A stretch of DNA of 64,000 nt from Roseovarius lutimaris (GCF_900115165.1 NZ_FOVP01000008.1:106860-170859), one strand, 5' to 3'; positions 21,253-31,189 are shown, numbered from the stretch's first letter. Made by a program: numbers and translations. Notes: generated by a model not told the origin, from the letters alone.

Positions 21253-22017
21253 TCAACTGGCCCCTTCGGTTTCGATCTTAAGCTCGTGACCACAATGCTT
21301 GCAGTGGATCGCATCCGGGTCATGGCGCGTCAGCCCGCAATCGGGGCATTTGTAGCGCACCTTGGCGGGCGTGAAAATCGCTTTGGCCAACCCCAGGAAC
21401 AGCGCTACCCCGACCACCATGATTGCCACCGACAAAAGCCGCCCAAGGCCGCTTGTCATGGTGATATCGCCAAATCCGGTCGTCGTCAGCGTGGCGACGG
21501 TGTAATAGAGCGCGTCAACATAGGTCTCAAGGCCCGGCTCTTGACCGCCACGCAGAATGAACACCACCGCCGTCATCGTGAAGATAAAGACCAACAGGTT
21601 GATCAAGGCAACGATGGTATCCTCGCGTTGGCGAAAGAAGGCTGAATCGCGGCGCAGATCGCGCAACAGATGATAGGAATGCACAAGCCGCAGCGCCCGC
21701 AACAGCCGCAGCATCGCCAGCTCCTGCCCCAGAAACGGCGTCGCAATCAGCGAGGCCAGAACGACGATATCCACGATCACGTAAATCTGGCGCAGGTGGC
21801 GTATCTTGTTGGGCGCAATCCAGAACCGACAGATCATATCGGCCAGCACCAGAATCGCCACCACCGCATCTATCGCCAGCAGCCCCGGCGTGAACGCCAT
21901 GGTGGCCGTGGCCAGAAAAAACAGGATCGTGGCCGCGTCAAAGATCAGCAACGCATAGCGGAACCGCGTGGCGCGCTTGCTGCGGCCTTCGTAAAGCAGG
22001 CGAATCCTGTCTTTCAT
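21253..22017 (-). CDS. Voltage-gated-type potassium channel with C-terminal zinc ribbon
   Basis: 254 residues. Membrane segments S1-S4 span about residues 20-130; S4 carries regularly spaced arginines (MLRLLRALRLVH). Selectivity filter TLTTTGFGD is followed by S6. The last 35 residues hold a rubredoxin-like zinc ribbon CPDCG...CKHCG, an uncommon cytoplasmic tail. ATG at 22017 with GGAG upstream was used; a TTG at 22053 is less likely. Confidence 0.85.
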   Translation of the reverse strand: MKDRIRLLYEGRSKRATRFRYALLIFDAATILFFLATATMAFTPGLLAIDAVVAILVLADMICRFWIAPNKIRHLRQIYVIVDIVVLASLIATPFLGQELAMLRLLRALRLVHSYHLLRDLRRDSAFFRQREDTIVALINLLVFIFTMTAVVFILRGGQEPGLETYVDALYYTVATLTTTGFGDITMTSGLGRLLSVAIMVVGVALFLGLAKAIFTPAKVRYKCPDCGLTRHDPDAIHCKHCGHELKIETEGAS

Positions 22018-22076
22018 CTGCGCGGGCTCCTGTTTCGGTCTGTTCCGTTTCAAGAGCTAGGGAATCTACGCGAAAA

Positions 22077-23900
22077 TCAACCCTCTGCCTCGGCCTTTTC
22101 AGCCAGGGCAAGCCATTCTTCCTCGGCCTCTGCCAATGTTGCCTGGCGTGTGGTCAAGGCCTCGGTCGCCTTTTTGAACTTGATCGGCTCGCGAGTGAAC
22201 AGCTCGGCATCGGCCAAAAGCTCTTCCAGCTTGGCGATCTCGGCCTGAAGCCGCTCCATCACGGCGGGCAATTCTTCAAGACGGTGCTTTTCGGTGAAGG
22301 ACAGTTGCGGTTTGGTGGCTTTCTCTTGCTTTAACTCTGGCTTGTTCTGCCTTGATTTATCGCGACTTTTATCCGTAATCCCTGATGCGCCGGCATTGCG
22401 CTGTGCGCGATAATCGCTCCACCCGCCGGCATAGGCGGTGGCGCGCCCGTCGCCCTCCATCGCGATGGTGGTGGTGGCGACGCGATCAAGAAAATCGCGG
22501 TCGTGGCTGACCAGAAGAACGGTGCCATCATAATCGTCAAGCAATTCCTGCAACAGGTCCAGCGTTTCGATATCAAGGTCGTTGGTCGGCTCATCGAGCA
22601 CCAGAAGATTGCTTTCCCGCGCCATCAGCTTGGCCAGCAAAAGCCGGGCTTTTTCGCCCCCCGAGAGGGACTTGACCGGCGCGCGGACCTGGCGTTCGTC
22701 AAACAGGAAATCCTTGAGATAGCTGACCACATGGCGCGGCACACCGCGCACCATGATCTGATCCGCCTGCCCCGAAACGCGCATATCCACGTCCCCGGTG
22801 AGGCTTTCCCAAAGCGACATTTCCGGGTGAAGCTGCGCGCGGGCCTGATCAAAGACGGCGGGCACAAGGTTGGTGCCTGTGGTCACCGTCCCCTCATCGG
22901 GCTCGATCTCTTTCAGCAGCATTTTCAAAAGTGTTGTCTTGCCCACACCATTGGGACCGACAAAGGCCACGCGGTCGCGGCGCTGGATCTTTATGCTGAA
23001 ATCTTTCAGGATGAGCTTATCGCCGTATCCTTTTGAAATATTTATCGCTTCTATCACCTTGCGACCCGAAGACGGCCCCGCCTCAAGCGCCATTGCGGCA
23101 GTGCCCTGACGTTTGATCTGGCTGGAGCGTTCGGCGCGCAGGTCTTGCAGGGCGCGCACCCGGCCCTGATTGCGCTTGCGACGGGCGCTGATTCCCTCGA
23201 CGGCCCAACGGGCCTCGGACTTGATCTTGCGATCAAGCTTGTGGCGCTGCATGTCTTCATCTTCCCAAACCTTGTCACGCCAGGCCTCGAAATGCTCGAA
23301 TCCGGTTTCCTGACGGCGTGTCATTCCCCTGTCAATCCAGAGGGTTGCACGCGTAAGTTCACGCAAGAAGGCGCGGTCGTGGCTGATCAGGACAAAGCCC
23401 TTGCGGGTCTGCTTGAGCTCGGCTTCAAGCCAACCGATCGCCTCGATATCAAGATGGTTGGTCGGCTCGTCGAGCAGCATGAGATCCGGCGCTTCGGCCA
23501 TCAGCTTGGCCAGGGCGGCGCGCCGCCGCTCGCCGCCCGAGGCGGTGGCAACCGGGCGGTCGGGGTCGAATTTCAAGCCTTCGCCCGCCATCTCGACACG
23601 GTACATCTCGGAGGCATCCAACTCGCTGACGGCATAGTCGCCAAGCGTGGTAAAGCCTTTCATATCAGGCTCTTGCTCCATATAGCCAACGCTGATTCCC
23701 GGGGTCACGACCCGCACGCCCTTGTCGGGCTCAACCAGCCCCGCCATCACCTTGAGAAGGGTGGATTTGCCAGAGCCGTTGCGCCCGACAAGCGCCACAC
23801 GGTCGCCGGGTTGAACCACAAGCGAAAGGTCATGAAATATCGGCTCACCCCCAAAGGTAAGCGAGATATCGGTGAGCTGAAGAAGAGGTGCGCGTGCCAT
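22077..23900 (-). CDS. uup: ABC-F family ATPase, Uup-like
   Basis: 607 residues with two ABC cassettes: Walker A GRNGSGKST and GPNGVGKTT, signatures ATASGGERRR and SLSGGEKARL, Walker B LMLLDEPTNHLD and LLVLDEPTNDLD, joined by a charged linker (about 240-290). There is no membrane domain; a C-terminal coiled coil (about 530-607, rich in EEL) fits the Uup branch of translation- and DNA-associated ABC-F proteins. Confidence 0.9.
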   Translation of the reverse strand: MARAPLLQLTDISLTFGGEPIFHDLSLVVQPGDRVALVGRNGSGKSTLLKVMAGLVEPDKGVRVVTPGISVGYMEQEPDMKGFTTLGDYAVSELDASEMYRVEMAGEGLKFDPDRPVATASGGERRRAALAKLMAEAPDLMLLDEPTNHLDIEAIGWLEAELKQTRKGFVLISHDRAFLRELTRATLWIDRGMTRRQETGFEHFEAWRDKVWEDEDMQRHKLDRKIKSEARWAVEGISARRKRNQGRVRALQDLRAERSSQIKRQGTAAMALEAGPSSGRKVIEAINISKGYGDKLILKDFSIKIQRRDRVAFVGPNGVGKTTLLKMLLKEIEPDEGTVTTGTNLVPAVFDQARAQLHPEMSLWESLTGDVDMRVSGQADQIMVRGVPRHVVSYLKDFLFDERQVRAPVKSLSGGEKARLLLAKLMARESNLLVLDEPTNDLDIETLDLLQELLDDYDGTVLLVSHDRDFLDRVATTTIAMEGDGRATAYAGGWSDYRAQRNAGASGITDKSRDKSRQNKPELKQEKATKPQLSFTEKHRLEELPAVMERLQAEIAKLEELLADAELFTREPIKFKKATEALTTRQATLAEAEEEWLALAEKAEAEG

Positions 23901-23977
23901 GAGTGCGGGCTATCTCGGGGCCTCGGGGGCGTCAAGCGAAAGGCGGAGGTCGGCGCGCTTTGTGCGCCGAGCGCGCC

Positions 23978-24721
23978 CTAGGTCGCGGCAAGCGCGCGCA
24001 AAAGCCGCTTGCGCATCGGCGGAATCGCCTTGATTTCAACCCCGGTGAAGACATGAAGCGTATTCATCCGCGCATCGACAACCGCGTGATCGCTCACCCA
24101 CCCACCCATTGCCAGATAGCTGCGCAGCAAAGGCGGCATATGTCGCAGCGCCTGTTTGGGGTCGGGTTCATGCCCGCCGAGCCCCTCGCAAAAGCGGAAC
24201 ACGCCTGGCGCGCCCACCCGAGGGCGCCACACCTCGGGCGCAAGGTGGCGATCGCGCAGCAAGGCAAAGCTGTCGCGGTAAGGCGCGGGATCGGTGCCCT
24301 GAAAGGATGAACAGCCAAACAGCATCTCAACCCCGGTGCGATCCACATGGCGCGTCATCGCCGCCCAGGCATGGCGCAGGATATCGGGATCCTGCACCCC
24401 TGGGAGGCTGCAAAAGCGCCCCAGCTCTGCCATTGGCCCGACAAACCTGGAAAGCTTTGCCAAATCATAGAATTGCGCGGCATAGCTCAGGTTGATTTCG
24501 ACGCCGCTCGACAGCGGTAACATCCGAAAACAACCGACAAGCCGCCCGCCGCTCTGCTCTTCGATCAGGAAGTGGGTGCAAAGCGGATCAAACGCATCGC
24601 AATCCAGATCGGCCTCAACCACCGGGGCAAAGGCCAGATGGCGCAGGCGCTGTGCAGCACGGATATCGCGGCCATCCTGCGCCACGCGCACCCGGTATCT
24701 TGTGCTTTGAGAATGCGCCAT
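23978..24721 (-). CDS. GNAT family acyltransferase, OlsB-like paralogue
   Basis: 247 residues aligning by eye along the whole length with OlsB at 1497-2264: AAQRLRHLAF, MAELGRFC, FGCSSFQGTDP, LLRDRHLAP and RSYLAMGGWVSDHAVVD occupy the same order. It lacks an OlsA partner, so it may make another acyl-amino acid lipid or act on a different head group. ATG at 24721 was chosen; an in-frame ATG 12 bases upstream is possible. Confidence 0.75.
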   Translation of the reverse strand: MAHSQSTRYRVRVAQDGRDIRAAQRLRHLAFAPVVEADLDCDAFDPLCTHFLIEEQSGGRLVGCFRMLPLSSGVEINLSYAAQFYDLAKLSRFVGPMAELGRFCSLPGVQDPDILRHAWAAMTRHVDRTGVEMLFGCSSFQGTDPAPYRDSFALLRDRHLAPEVWRPRVGAPGVFRFCEGLGGHEPDPKQALRHMPPLLRSYLAMGGWVSDHAVVDARMNTLHVFTGVEIKAIPPMRKRLLRALAAT

Positions 24722-24806
24722 GATCCCACCCATTAAGGCCAGTCTGATCCTCGTCAGGTACGAGGCATAGCACAAGCAGTTACCGCATTCTCATGCCGAT
24801 CCGCGA

Positions 24807-25262
24807 TTAGTTCAAACCGTCAAGCGGGTTGATATTGCCGATATTGCCAAGCATCTGACGCAAGAAGCCGTTGCTGATCACCGACGAATCGGTCACCCGG
24901 CGCGACAGCGGCACAATGTTGCCATCCTCAAGACCAAAGCGCTCGATATTGGCAATCGTGTCATCCTCGTTGAACGAAATCGCCAGGATCTGACGCTCGA
25001 CCACCTCGGGGCGGAACATGCCGAATTCGCGCACGCGGCTGCGGACGTAATAGTAATTTCCATCCCCCAGCATCCCTGAAAGAGACGGCGGCCCAACCGT
25101 ATCGTCCACCGTGGCACGGGTATCGACGCCCACGACAAGGTTTTGCATATCCTCGTCAAGCGGCGCATAGCCATGGTTTCTGTAGGTCGCCGAACAGGCG
25201 GTCACAACGATAAGACAGCAAAGCGCCATGGCGCTGACCACCCGGTTTCTGATAGCTGTCAT
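24807..25262 (-). CDS. bamE: Outer membrane assembly lipoprotein BamE/SmpA family
   Basis: 151 residues with a lipoprotein signal (MTAIRNRVVSAMALCCLIVVTAC, lipobox VTAC) followed by the SmpA/OmlA fold, including the VGVDTRATVDDTVGPPS motif and YYYVRSR. BamE assists BamA in inserting outer membrane proteins. The start at 25262 is set by the signal peptide. Divergent from the DUF177 gene, 88 bases between starts, as often seen in this order. Confidence 0.85.
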   Translation of the reverse strand: MTAIRNRVVSAMALCCLIVVTACSATYRNHGYAPLDEDMQNLVVGVDTRATVDDTVGPPSLSGMLGDGNYYYVRSRVREFGMFRPEVVERQILAISFNEDDTIANIERFGLEDGNIVPLSRRVTDSSVISNGFLRQMLGNIGNINPLDGLN

Positions 25263-25350
25263 CTCTGCCCTCTTGTCTTGGCCTAACGCGGCTTTTATCC
25301 CGCTTACAACAAGGTGGTGCAATGGTTCAAGAAAGGAAGCAAGGGTGACT

Positions 25351-25908
25351 ATGTCGCAAACGCCTCGAAAACAAAGCGTGCTCCGTGTCTCTGACCTCTC
25401 GATCAAGCGGCCCGTGGCGTTTGATCTGGCCCCGGACAAGGCCGAAATGGCGCTTATCGCAAAAGAGCTGGACCTGTCGGCGCTGCGCAAGCTGCGCTTT
25501 CGTGGCACCTTGACGGCCGAGGGGCGCAGCGACTGGCTGCTGCTTGCCGATCTTGGCGCCACGGTGGTGCAGCCCTGTGTTGTCACGCTCGATCCGGTCA
25601 CAAGCCGGATTGATGAAAAGATCACCCGCCGTTTCCTGGCAGAACTGCAAGAGCCCGAGGTCGCCCCCGGCGACGAGGTGGAAATGCCCGAGGATGACAC
25701 GATCGAACCGCTTGGCAACGAAATCGACCTCAATCGCGTGATGATCGAGGCGCTTGCGCTCTCGCTGCCGGATTACCCGCGCAGCGACGGCGCCGAACTC
25801 GGCCAGATCACCGTGGCCGAGGATGGCATCACCCCGCTTGAGGATGAAGACACCAAACCCTTTGCCGGGTTGGCCGCGCTGCGCGACAAAATGGAAAACG
25901 ACGAATAG
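25351..25908 (+). CDS. yceD: DUF177 (YceD) family protein
   Basis: 185 residues, acidic. The family pattern is GTLTAEGRSDWLLLADLGATVVQPCVVTL (the region with the usual cysteine) and EIDLNRVMIEALALSLPDYPR. YceD proteins are found next to rpmF and are linked to 23S rRNA metabolism. Here rpmF follows 149 bases downstream. ATG at 25351 was preferred to GTG at 25345. Confidence 0.85.
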   Translation: MSQTPRKQSVLRVSDLSIKRPVAFDLAPDKAEMALIAKELDLSALRKLRFRGTLTAEGRSDWLLLADLGATVVQPCVVTLDPVTSRIDEKITRRFLAELQEPEVAPGDEVEMPEDDTIEPLGNEIDLNRVMIEALALSLPDYPRSDGAELGQITVAEDGITPLEDEDTKPFAGLAALRDKMENDE

Positions 25909-26057
25909 CACCAAGAATCGCTTGCTCCGGCAACAAATCGCTGTATTTTCGCGCTCTCATCGGAATTTAGGGTTGAACCGGCGGCTCGTAACAGACTATG
26001 AGCCGCGAACACTCGTGAAACAGGGCCGGATCGGCCCACAGGAATTGAGGTTGAGAC

Positions 26058-26264
26058 ATGGCTGTCCAACAGAACAAAGTATCGAAATCACGCCGCAACA
26101 ACCGTCGCGCACATGACGCATTGGTTGCAGGCAACCCCAACGAATGCCCCAACTGTGGCGAGCTCAAGCGCCCGCACCACGTTTGCGCATCCTGCGGCCA
26201 CTATGCCGACCGCGAAGTCGTGGCCATGGCCGACGAAATCGATCTGGATGACGACGCGGCGTAA
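26058..26264 (+). CDS. rpmF: 50S ribosomal protein L32
   Basis: 68 residues, [20 protein letters not shown] with two zinc pairs CPNCGE and CASCGHY, typical of the cysteine-containing L32 form. Followed 23 bases later by plsX, the common rpmF-plsX-fabH arrangement. Confidence 0.97.
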   Translation: MAVQQNKVSKSRRNNRRAHDALVAGNPNECPNCGELKRPHHVCASCGHYADREVVAMADEIDLDDDAA

Positions 26265-26287
26265 GCGATAAAAAGGCGAATTGCTGC

Positions 26288-27394
26288 ATGACCGCTCGCA
26301 GGGATCAATCCAAGGCGGGTGCAGGGCGCACCATCATCTCGGTTGACGCCATGGGCGGCGATCAGGGGCCGGCGACCGTTGTCGCCGGTATTGCCGATTC
26401 TGCCAGACGCAATCCTGATATCGGCTTTATCCTGCACGGTCCCAAGGACGACCTCGAACACCTTATTGCCAAGCGCAAAGGGTTGGCCGCGCGTGTCGAG
26501 ATACGCGACGCGCCCGAAGTCGTCACGATGGAAGACAAGCCTGCGCATGCTGTGCGCCGCGGCCGCGAGACATCGATGTGGTCGGCGCTTGAATGTGTGC
26601 GCGCGGGCGAGGCGACGGTTTGCGTATCCTGCGGTAATACCGGGGCTTTGATGCTGATGTCGGTTCTGCGGCTGCGCAAGCTACCCGGTATCTATCGGCC
26701 TGCGATTGCGGTCATGTGGCCCTCGCAGAATCCGCAGTCGTTCAACATCATGCTTGATGGCGGGGCCGATATTCGCGCCGATGCCAAGGATCTCATGCAA
26801 TACGCGCTGATGGGGGCCTCTTATGCCCGTAACGGCTTTGGTCTTGCCAGGCCGCGGATCGGGCTTTTGAATGTCGGCACGGAAGAGCACAAGGGACGCA
26901 CCGAGCTGAAAGAGGCCTATGACCTTATCGCAGCCAATGCCCGCACGTCGGAGTTCGAATTTATCGGCTTTGTCGAGGGGCGCGACCTTCCGGGCACGGC
27001 CTGTGACGTGATTGTCACCGATGGGTTTACCGGCAATGTGGCCCTCAAGACCGGCGAAGGTATCGCAAAGCTGTTTGCCGATCTGATGCGCGAGGCGTTT
27101 GCCCATTCCCTGCTGTCGCGGCTGGCCGCTGTGGTCGCCTACCCTGTCCTGCAACGTCTGAAAAAGCGGATCGACCCGCGGCGCGCCAATGGCGGCGTGT
27201 TTCTTGGGCTGAACGGCACGGTTGTGAAATCGCATGGTGCGGCGGATGCGACCGGCGTGTCCTCGGCGATCAAGCTGGCGTTTGAACTTGCGCAATCAGG
27301 GTTTTCCGAAAGGCTTGCGGCGCGGGTTGCATCTGCGGCCTCTCTGGATCAGGATGCGCCCTCGGATAATGTAATCGACGGTGAGACTGAATGA
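26288..27394 (+). CDS. plsX: Phosphate acyltransferase PlsX
   Basis: 368 residues. ISVDAMGGDQGP at the N-terminus and VIVTDGFTGNVALKTGEG later are diagnostic of PlsX, which makes acyl-phosphate from acyl-ACP at the start of phospholipid synthesis. Its stop overlaps the fabH ATG (ATGA). Confidence 0.95.
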   Translation: MTARRDQSKAGAGRTIISVDAMGGDQGPATVVAGIADSARRNPDIGFILHGPKDDLEHLIAKRKGLAARVEIRDAPEVVTMEDKPAHAVRRGRETSMWSALECVRAGEATVCVSCGNTGALMLMSVLRLRKLPGIYRPAIAVMWPSQNPQSFNIMLDGGADIRADAKDLMQYALMGASYARNGFGLARPRIGLLNVGTEEHKGRTELKEAYDLIAANARTSEFEFIGFVEGRDLPGTACDVIVTDGFTGNVALKTGEGIAKLFADLMREAFAHSLLSRLAAVVAYPVLQRLKKRIDPRRANGGVFLGLNGTVVKSHGAADATGVSSAIKLAFELAQSGFSERLAARVASAASLDQDAPSDNVIDGETE

Positions 27395-28365
27395 CTGTAC
27401 GTGCCGTTGTGGAAGGGGTCGGGCATTACCTGCCGGATCGTATTGTTCCCAACTCGGAATTTGAAAAGACCCTCGACACAACGGATGAATGGATTCGCAC
27501 CCGATCAGGCATCGAGCGGCGACGCTTTGCCGCCGAAGGCCAGACCACGTCCGATCTGGCGGTGCGCGCCGCGCGCGCCGCGCTTGAGCACGCCGGGCTT
27601 ACCGCTGATGACATCGACGGCATCATCGTGGCCACCTCGACCCCCGATCTGACCTTTCCCTCAGTCGCCACCATGGTGCAAAAAGAGCTTGGCATGACGC
27701 GCGGCTTTGGCTTTGACGTTCAGGCGGTCTGCGCCGGTTTCATCTATGCGCTGGCCAATGCCAACGCCCTGTTGATCGCCGGTCAGGCCAAGCGCCTTCT
27801 GGTGATCGGCGCCGAGACCTTCAGCCGGATCATGGATTGGACCGACCGCTCGACCTGTGTGCTGTTCGGTGATGGCGCCGGCGCGCTTGTGCTTGGCCTT
27901 CAGGACGGCACCGGCAGCAATGCCGATCGCGGGATTCTGTCGGCTGATCTCAATTCCGACGGGCGCTATCGCGACATGCTTTACGTCGATGGCGGTGTGT
28001 CCTCGACCGGCGATTCGGGCAAGCTGCGCATGCAGGGCAATCCGCTGTTCCGTCAGGCCGTGGAAAAGCTGACCTCGACCGCCGAAACCGCGCTTGCCAA
28101 AGTCGGGCTGAGCGGCAGCGATGTCGATTGGATCGTTCCGCATCAGGCCAACATTCGCATCATCCAGGGCACCGCCAAAAAGATGGGCCTGCCGATGGAT
28201 CGGGTGATCGTCACGGTGCAGGATCACGGCAACACCTCGGCGGCCTCGATCCCTCTGGCGCTGTCGGTGGGGGTGGAGAGCGGCAAGATCAAGCAAGGCG
28301 ATCTCGTGCTCTCAGAGGCGATTGGCGGCGGTCTGGCGTGGGGCTCGGTGCTTCTGCGCCTGTAA
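27391..28365 (+). CDS. fabH: 3-oxoacyl-ACP synthase III
   Basis: 324 residues. The catalytic triad is visible as Cys 114 (VQAVCAGF), His in VPHQANIRI and Asn in HGNTSAAS. It condenses acetyl-CoA with malonyl-ACP to start fatty acid elongation. TDEWIRTRSGIERRRF near residue 32 is typical. Translationally coupled to plsX. Confidence 0.96.
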   Translation: MTVRAVVEGVGHYLPDRIVPNSEFEKTLDTTDEWIRTRSGIERRRFAAEGQTTSDLAVRAARAALEHAGLTADDIDGIIVATSTPDLTFPSVATMVQKELGMTRGFGFDVQAVCAGFIYALANANALLIAGQAKRLLVIGAETFSRIMDWTDRSTCVLFGDGAGALVLGLQDGTGSNADRGILSADLNSDGRYRDMLYVDGGVSSTGDSGKLRMQGNPLFRQAVEKLTSTAETALAKVGLSGSDVDWIVPHQANIRIIQGTAKKMGLPMDRVIVTVQDHGNTSAASIPLALSVGVESGKIKQGDLVLSEAIGGGLAWGSVLLRL

Positions 28366-28474
28366 ATCACCGAAAATGCGCAAAAAAGCGCGCTTTAACC
28401 CCGCTGTGTAAGTCGTTGACATTGACTCGGAAAATCCTTCGGCCCTAAGGTTGCTCAAAAACAGGGGGGACCTG

Positions 28475-28777
28475 ATGACTGATAAGACATTGACGCGCAT
28501 GGATTTGAGTGAGGCCATTTTCCGAGAGGTCGGCCTGTCACGCAACGACGCATCACAGCTTGTCGAAAGCGTGCTTGATCACATGTCGGACGCTCTGGTG
28601 AGCGGCGAGCAAGTCAAGATTTCGTCCTTTGGCACATTTTCCGTGCGTGACAAGACGGCCCGCGTTGGCCGCAATCCCAAGACCGGTGAAGAAGTTCCGA
28701 TCAACCCCCGCCGGGTTCTCACCTTCCGCCCGTCGCACCTGATGAAAGATCGCGTCGCGGCCGGCAACAAAAGCTGA
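28475..28777 (+). CDS. ihfA: Integration host factor alpha subunit
   Basis: 100 residues, HU/IHF fold: [42 protein letters not shown] and RRVLTFRPS. It bends DNA as a heterodimer with IhfB. ATG at 28475 follows GGGGGACC; a TTG at 28451 is not needed. A TTGACA at 28416-28421 may be part of its promoter. Confidence 0.95.
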   Translation: MTDKTLTRMDLSEAIFREVGLSRNDASQLVESVLDHMSDALVSGEQVKISSFGTFSVRDKTARVGRNPKTGEEVPINPRRVLTFRPSHLMKDRVAAGNKS

Positions 28778-28791
28778 GGGGCACAGAGCCG

Positions 28792-29709
28792 ATGGCAAAA
28801 TCCGCCGACGCCTTTCGCACGATCAGTGAAGTTGCCGAATGGCTGGAGGTTCCGGCGCATGTGCTGCGGTTCTGGGAAAGCAAGTTTTCGCAGATCAAGC
28901 CGGTCAAGCGCGCGGGCGGCCGCCGCTATTACCGCCCCGCCGACATGCTTTTGCTGGGCGGGATCAAGGCGTTGCTGCACGATGAGGGCATGACCATCAA
29001 GGGCGCTCAAAAGCTGTTGCGCGAACAGGGGGTGCGCCATGTCTCGGATCTGTCGCAGCCCTTGGATGAGGTGACCAAAGGCGAAGCCAGCAATATCGCC
29101 CTCGACGTGGCACCAGAGCGGTCTGAACCTGCCAAGGTGCTGAATTTCGAACGCGGGGGCAATGCGCCGCCTGCCGTACCCGCCCCGGCACCGCCTGAAA
29201 TCCTCGACGCCCCGGAAGACCAGACTGCAGCGACCGCCGAAGCAGAGGATACCGCCTCGCCCGCCGAGACCGACAGCCCGATCCCGCAGGATGCGCGGTT
29301 GCCCGATGAAACGCCCCCGCACGCCCTCGATGACGCAAATCACGACACTACGGATACGGGATCAGAGCAACAGCCCGAAGACTTACCCCCGCAAGTGACC
29401 GACCCCGACCGTGAGATCATAGCCGAAACCGCGCCCCCGGAGCCAGAGGCACAAGCCGCAACGGAACCGGCAGCAGAGCCAGAACCGGAGCCCGAGGCTG
29501 CGGCCCTGAAAGAGCCCACCCCCCTGCCCCAACCGGACCTGCCCGAGGATGCAACAGACAAGGTCAGCGCCGACCCCGGCCCGCTTGCCGCCCTGGCCGA
29601 CCTGCCACACCCGATTTCACCCGAAACCGCCGCACGTCTCGGGCCTGTGCTGGCCCGGCTCTCGGCGCTTGGGGCTGCGAAATCGCAAGATGGTCAACTC
29701 CGGGACTAA
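28792..29709 (+). CDS. MerR family transcriptional regulator with long acidic/proline-rich tail
   Basis: 305 residues. Residues 8-80 are a MerR helix-turn-helix ([33 protein letters not shown]). The rest (about 110-290) is low-complexity Pro, Ala, Glu, Thr with no cysteine effector site. This ihfA-merR pairing is regular in Rhodobacterales; the target is unknown. Fourteen bases after ihfA. Confidence 0.85.
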   Translation: MAKSADAFRTISEVAEWLEVPAHVLRFWESKFSQIKPVKRAGGRRYYRPADMLLLGGIKALLHDEGMTIKGAQKLLREQGVRHVSDLSQPLDEVTKGEASNIALDVAPERSEPAKVLNFERGGNAPPAVPAPAPPEILDAPEDQTAATAEAEDTASPAETDSPIPQDARLPDETPPHALDDANHDTTDTGSEQQPEDLPPQVTDPDREIIAETAPPEPEAQAATEPAAEPEPEPEAAALKEPTPLPQPDLPEDATDKVSADPGPLAALADLPHPISPETAARLGPVLARLSALGAAKSQDGQLRD

Positions 29710-29765
29710 AAAGTGGGAATTAGCCCTTGTCCCCGCTCTGAAAACCAGTATGACGTCCACATCGT

Positions 29766-29842
29766 CGGGCTATGGCGCAGCCTGGTAGCGCGTCCGTCTG
29801 GGGGACGGAAGGTCGCAGGTTCGAGTCCTGCTAGCCCGACCA
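29766..29842 (+). tRNA. tRNA-Pro (GGG)
   Basis: 77 nt with encoded CCA. Acceptor CGGGCTA pairs with TAGCCCG, the anticodon loop CTGGGGG gives anticodon GGG, and the T arm CAGGTTCGAGTCCTG is regular. Confidence 0.95.
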
Positions 29843-29919
29843 ATTCAACCGACGATCCCGCCCATCTGCCCCCCCCAGGGCACCGCGCCAAAGATGCGGG
29901 GCTGCCATAGGGGGCGAAG

Positions 29920-30993
29920 ATGACCGGGGTTCTTTCCAGCCAGCAAATCAAGGCCATGATCGCCGATGGCGCGCTTGGTGCCAGACCCGGCATCCTGCCC
30001 GAACAGGTGCAACCCGCCAGCCTTGACTTGCGTCTTGGCGCCGTGGCCTACCGGGTGCGGGCCTCGTTCCTCACCGGCTCCGGGCGCACCGTGGCCGAGC
30101 GGCTGGCCGAGTTTGAAATGCACCAGGTCGACCTGAGCCAGGGCGCGGTTCTGGAAAAGGGCTGTGTCTATGTGGTGCCCCTGATGGAGTCTCTGGCCCT
30201 TCCCAAGGGCGTGCAGGCGGTGGCCAATGCCAAATCATCGACCGGGCGGCTTGATCTTCTGACCCGGATGATCACCGATGGTGGCGTCGAATTTGACCGC
30301 GTGCCGCCGGGCTATGCCGGCCCGCTTTACGCCGAAATCTGCCCGCGCTCCTTCTCGGTGCTGGTGCGTCCCGGCATGCGCCTCAATCAGATCCGCTTTC
30401 GCCAGGGCCATGCGACGCTGGATGATACGGCCCTGCGCGCGCTTCATGCCGCAAGCCCGCTGGTCGATGGCACCGCCGTGATCGACGAGGGCCTTGGCTT
30501 TTCGGTCGATCTGCGCCCCAGCGACAGCAGCCTTGTCGGCTATCGCGCCAAACCCCATACCGGGGTGATCGACCTCGAGAAGATCGCCCATTACGACCCC
30601 TCGGACTATTGGGAAGAGGTCCATGCCAAGGCGGGCCATATCATCCTTGATCCCGGCGCGTTCTATATTCTTGTCAGCCGCGAGGCGGTGCATATCCCGC
30701 CGGACTATGCCGCCGAAATGGCGCCCTATGTGGCCATGGTGGGTGAGTTCCGGGTGCACTACGCGGGTTTCTTCGATCCCGGTTTCGGTCATGATGCGGC
30801 CGGCGGCAGCGGCTCACGCGGCGTGCTTGAGGTGCGCTGCCACGAGGCGCCCTTCGTGCTCGAACATGGTCAGGTCGTCGGGCGGCTGGTCTATGAGAAA
30901 ATGTATGAGATCCCCGATCAGCTCTACGGCGCGGGCATTGCCTCGAATTATCAGGGTCAGGGCCTCAAGCTCAGCAAGCATTTCAAAAGCTAG
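29920..30993 (+). CDS. dcd: 2'-deoxycytidine 5'-triphosphate deaminase, long alphaproteobacterial form
   Basis: 357 residues, about twice the length of E. coli Dcd, with two dUTPase-fold halves. Seen are LPEQVQPASLDLRLGAVAYRV, AKSSTGRLDLLTRM (conserved SSTGR near residue 108) and a late AGFFDPGFGHDA. It deaminates dCTP to dUTP for thymidylate synthesis. The long form is known in Rhodobacterales. Start ATG at 29920. Confidence 0.85.
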   Translation: MTGVLSSQQIKAMIADGALGARPGILPEQVQPASLDLRLGAVAYRVRASFLTGSGRTVAERLAEFEMHQVDLSQGAVLEKGCVYVVPLMESLALPKGVQAVANAKSSTGRLDLLTRMITDGGVEFDRVPPGYAGPLYAEICPRSFSVLVRPGMRLNQIRFRQGHATLDDTALRALHAASPLVDGTAVIDEGLGFSVDLRPSDSSLVGYRAKPHTGVIDLEKIAHYDPSDYWEEVHAKAGHIILDPGAFYILVSREAVHIPPDYAAEMAPYVAMVGEFRVHYAGFFDPGFGHDAAGGSGSRGVLEVRCHEAPFVLEHGQVVGRLVYEKMYEIPDQLYGAGIASNYQGQGLKLSKHFKS

Positions 30994-31000
30994 GCGCGCC

Positions 31001-31189
31001 TCAGAACCGTCCGATCCTGCGGCCAAGCTTCATCGCCTGACGCGTGCGCTGTGCGGTTTTGCGACCATCGGGGCCAGCGGCGGCGCCACCGCCACGGTTC
31101 ATCTTCTTGCCAACGGCATTGACGCCGCCGCGCAACAGGCGGCGCATGACCATGCGCATCACCATCGTGACAATCTGATTGACGTTCAT
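31001..31189 (-). CDS. Small basic hypothetical protein
   Basis: 62 residues, MNVNQIVTMVMRMVMRRLLR followed by a glycine/lysine-rich half. GGGAGCG precedes ATG 31189. The amphipathic, very basic N-terminal helix suggests membrane or nucleic acid contact. No family recognised; it ends convergently just after dcd. Confidence 0.55.
   Translation of the reverse strand: MNVNQIVTMVMRMVMRRLLRGGVNAVGKKMNRGGGAAAGPDGRKTAQRTRQAMKLGRRIGRF

Noticed and set aside
28416..28445. Full sigma-70 promoter for ihfA
   Set aside because: TTGACA is present but I see no convincing -10 hexamer at 16-18 bases, so only the -35 was mentioned.
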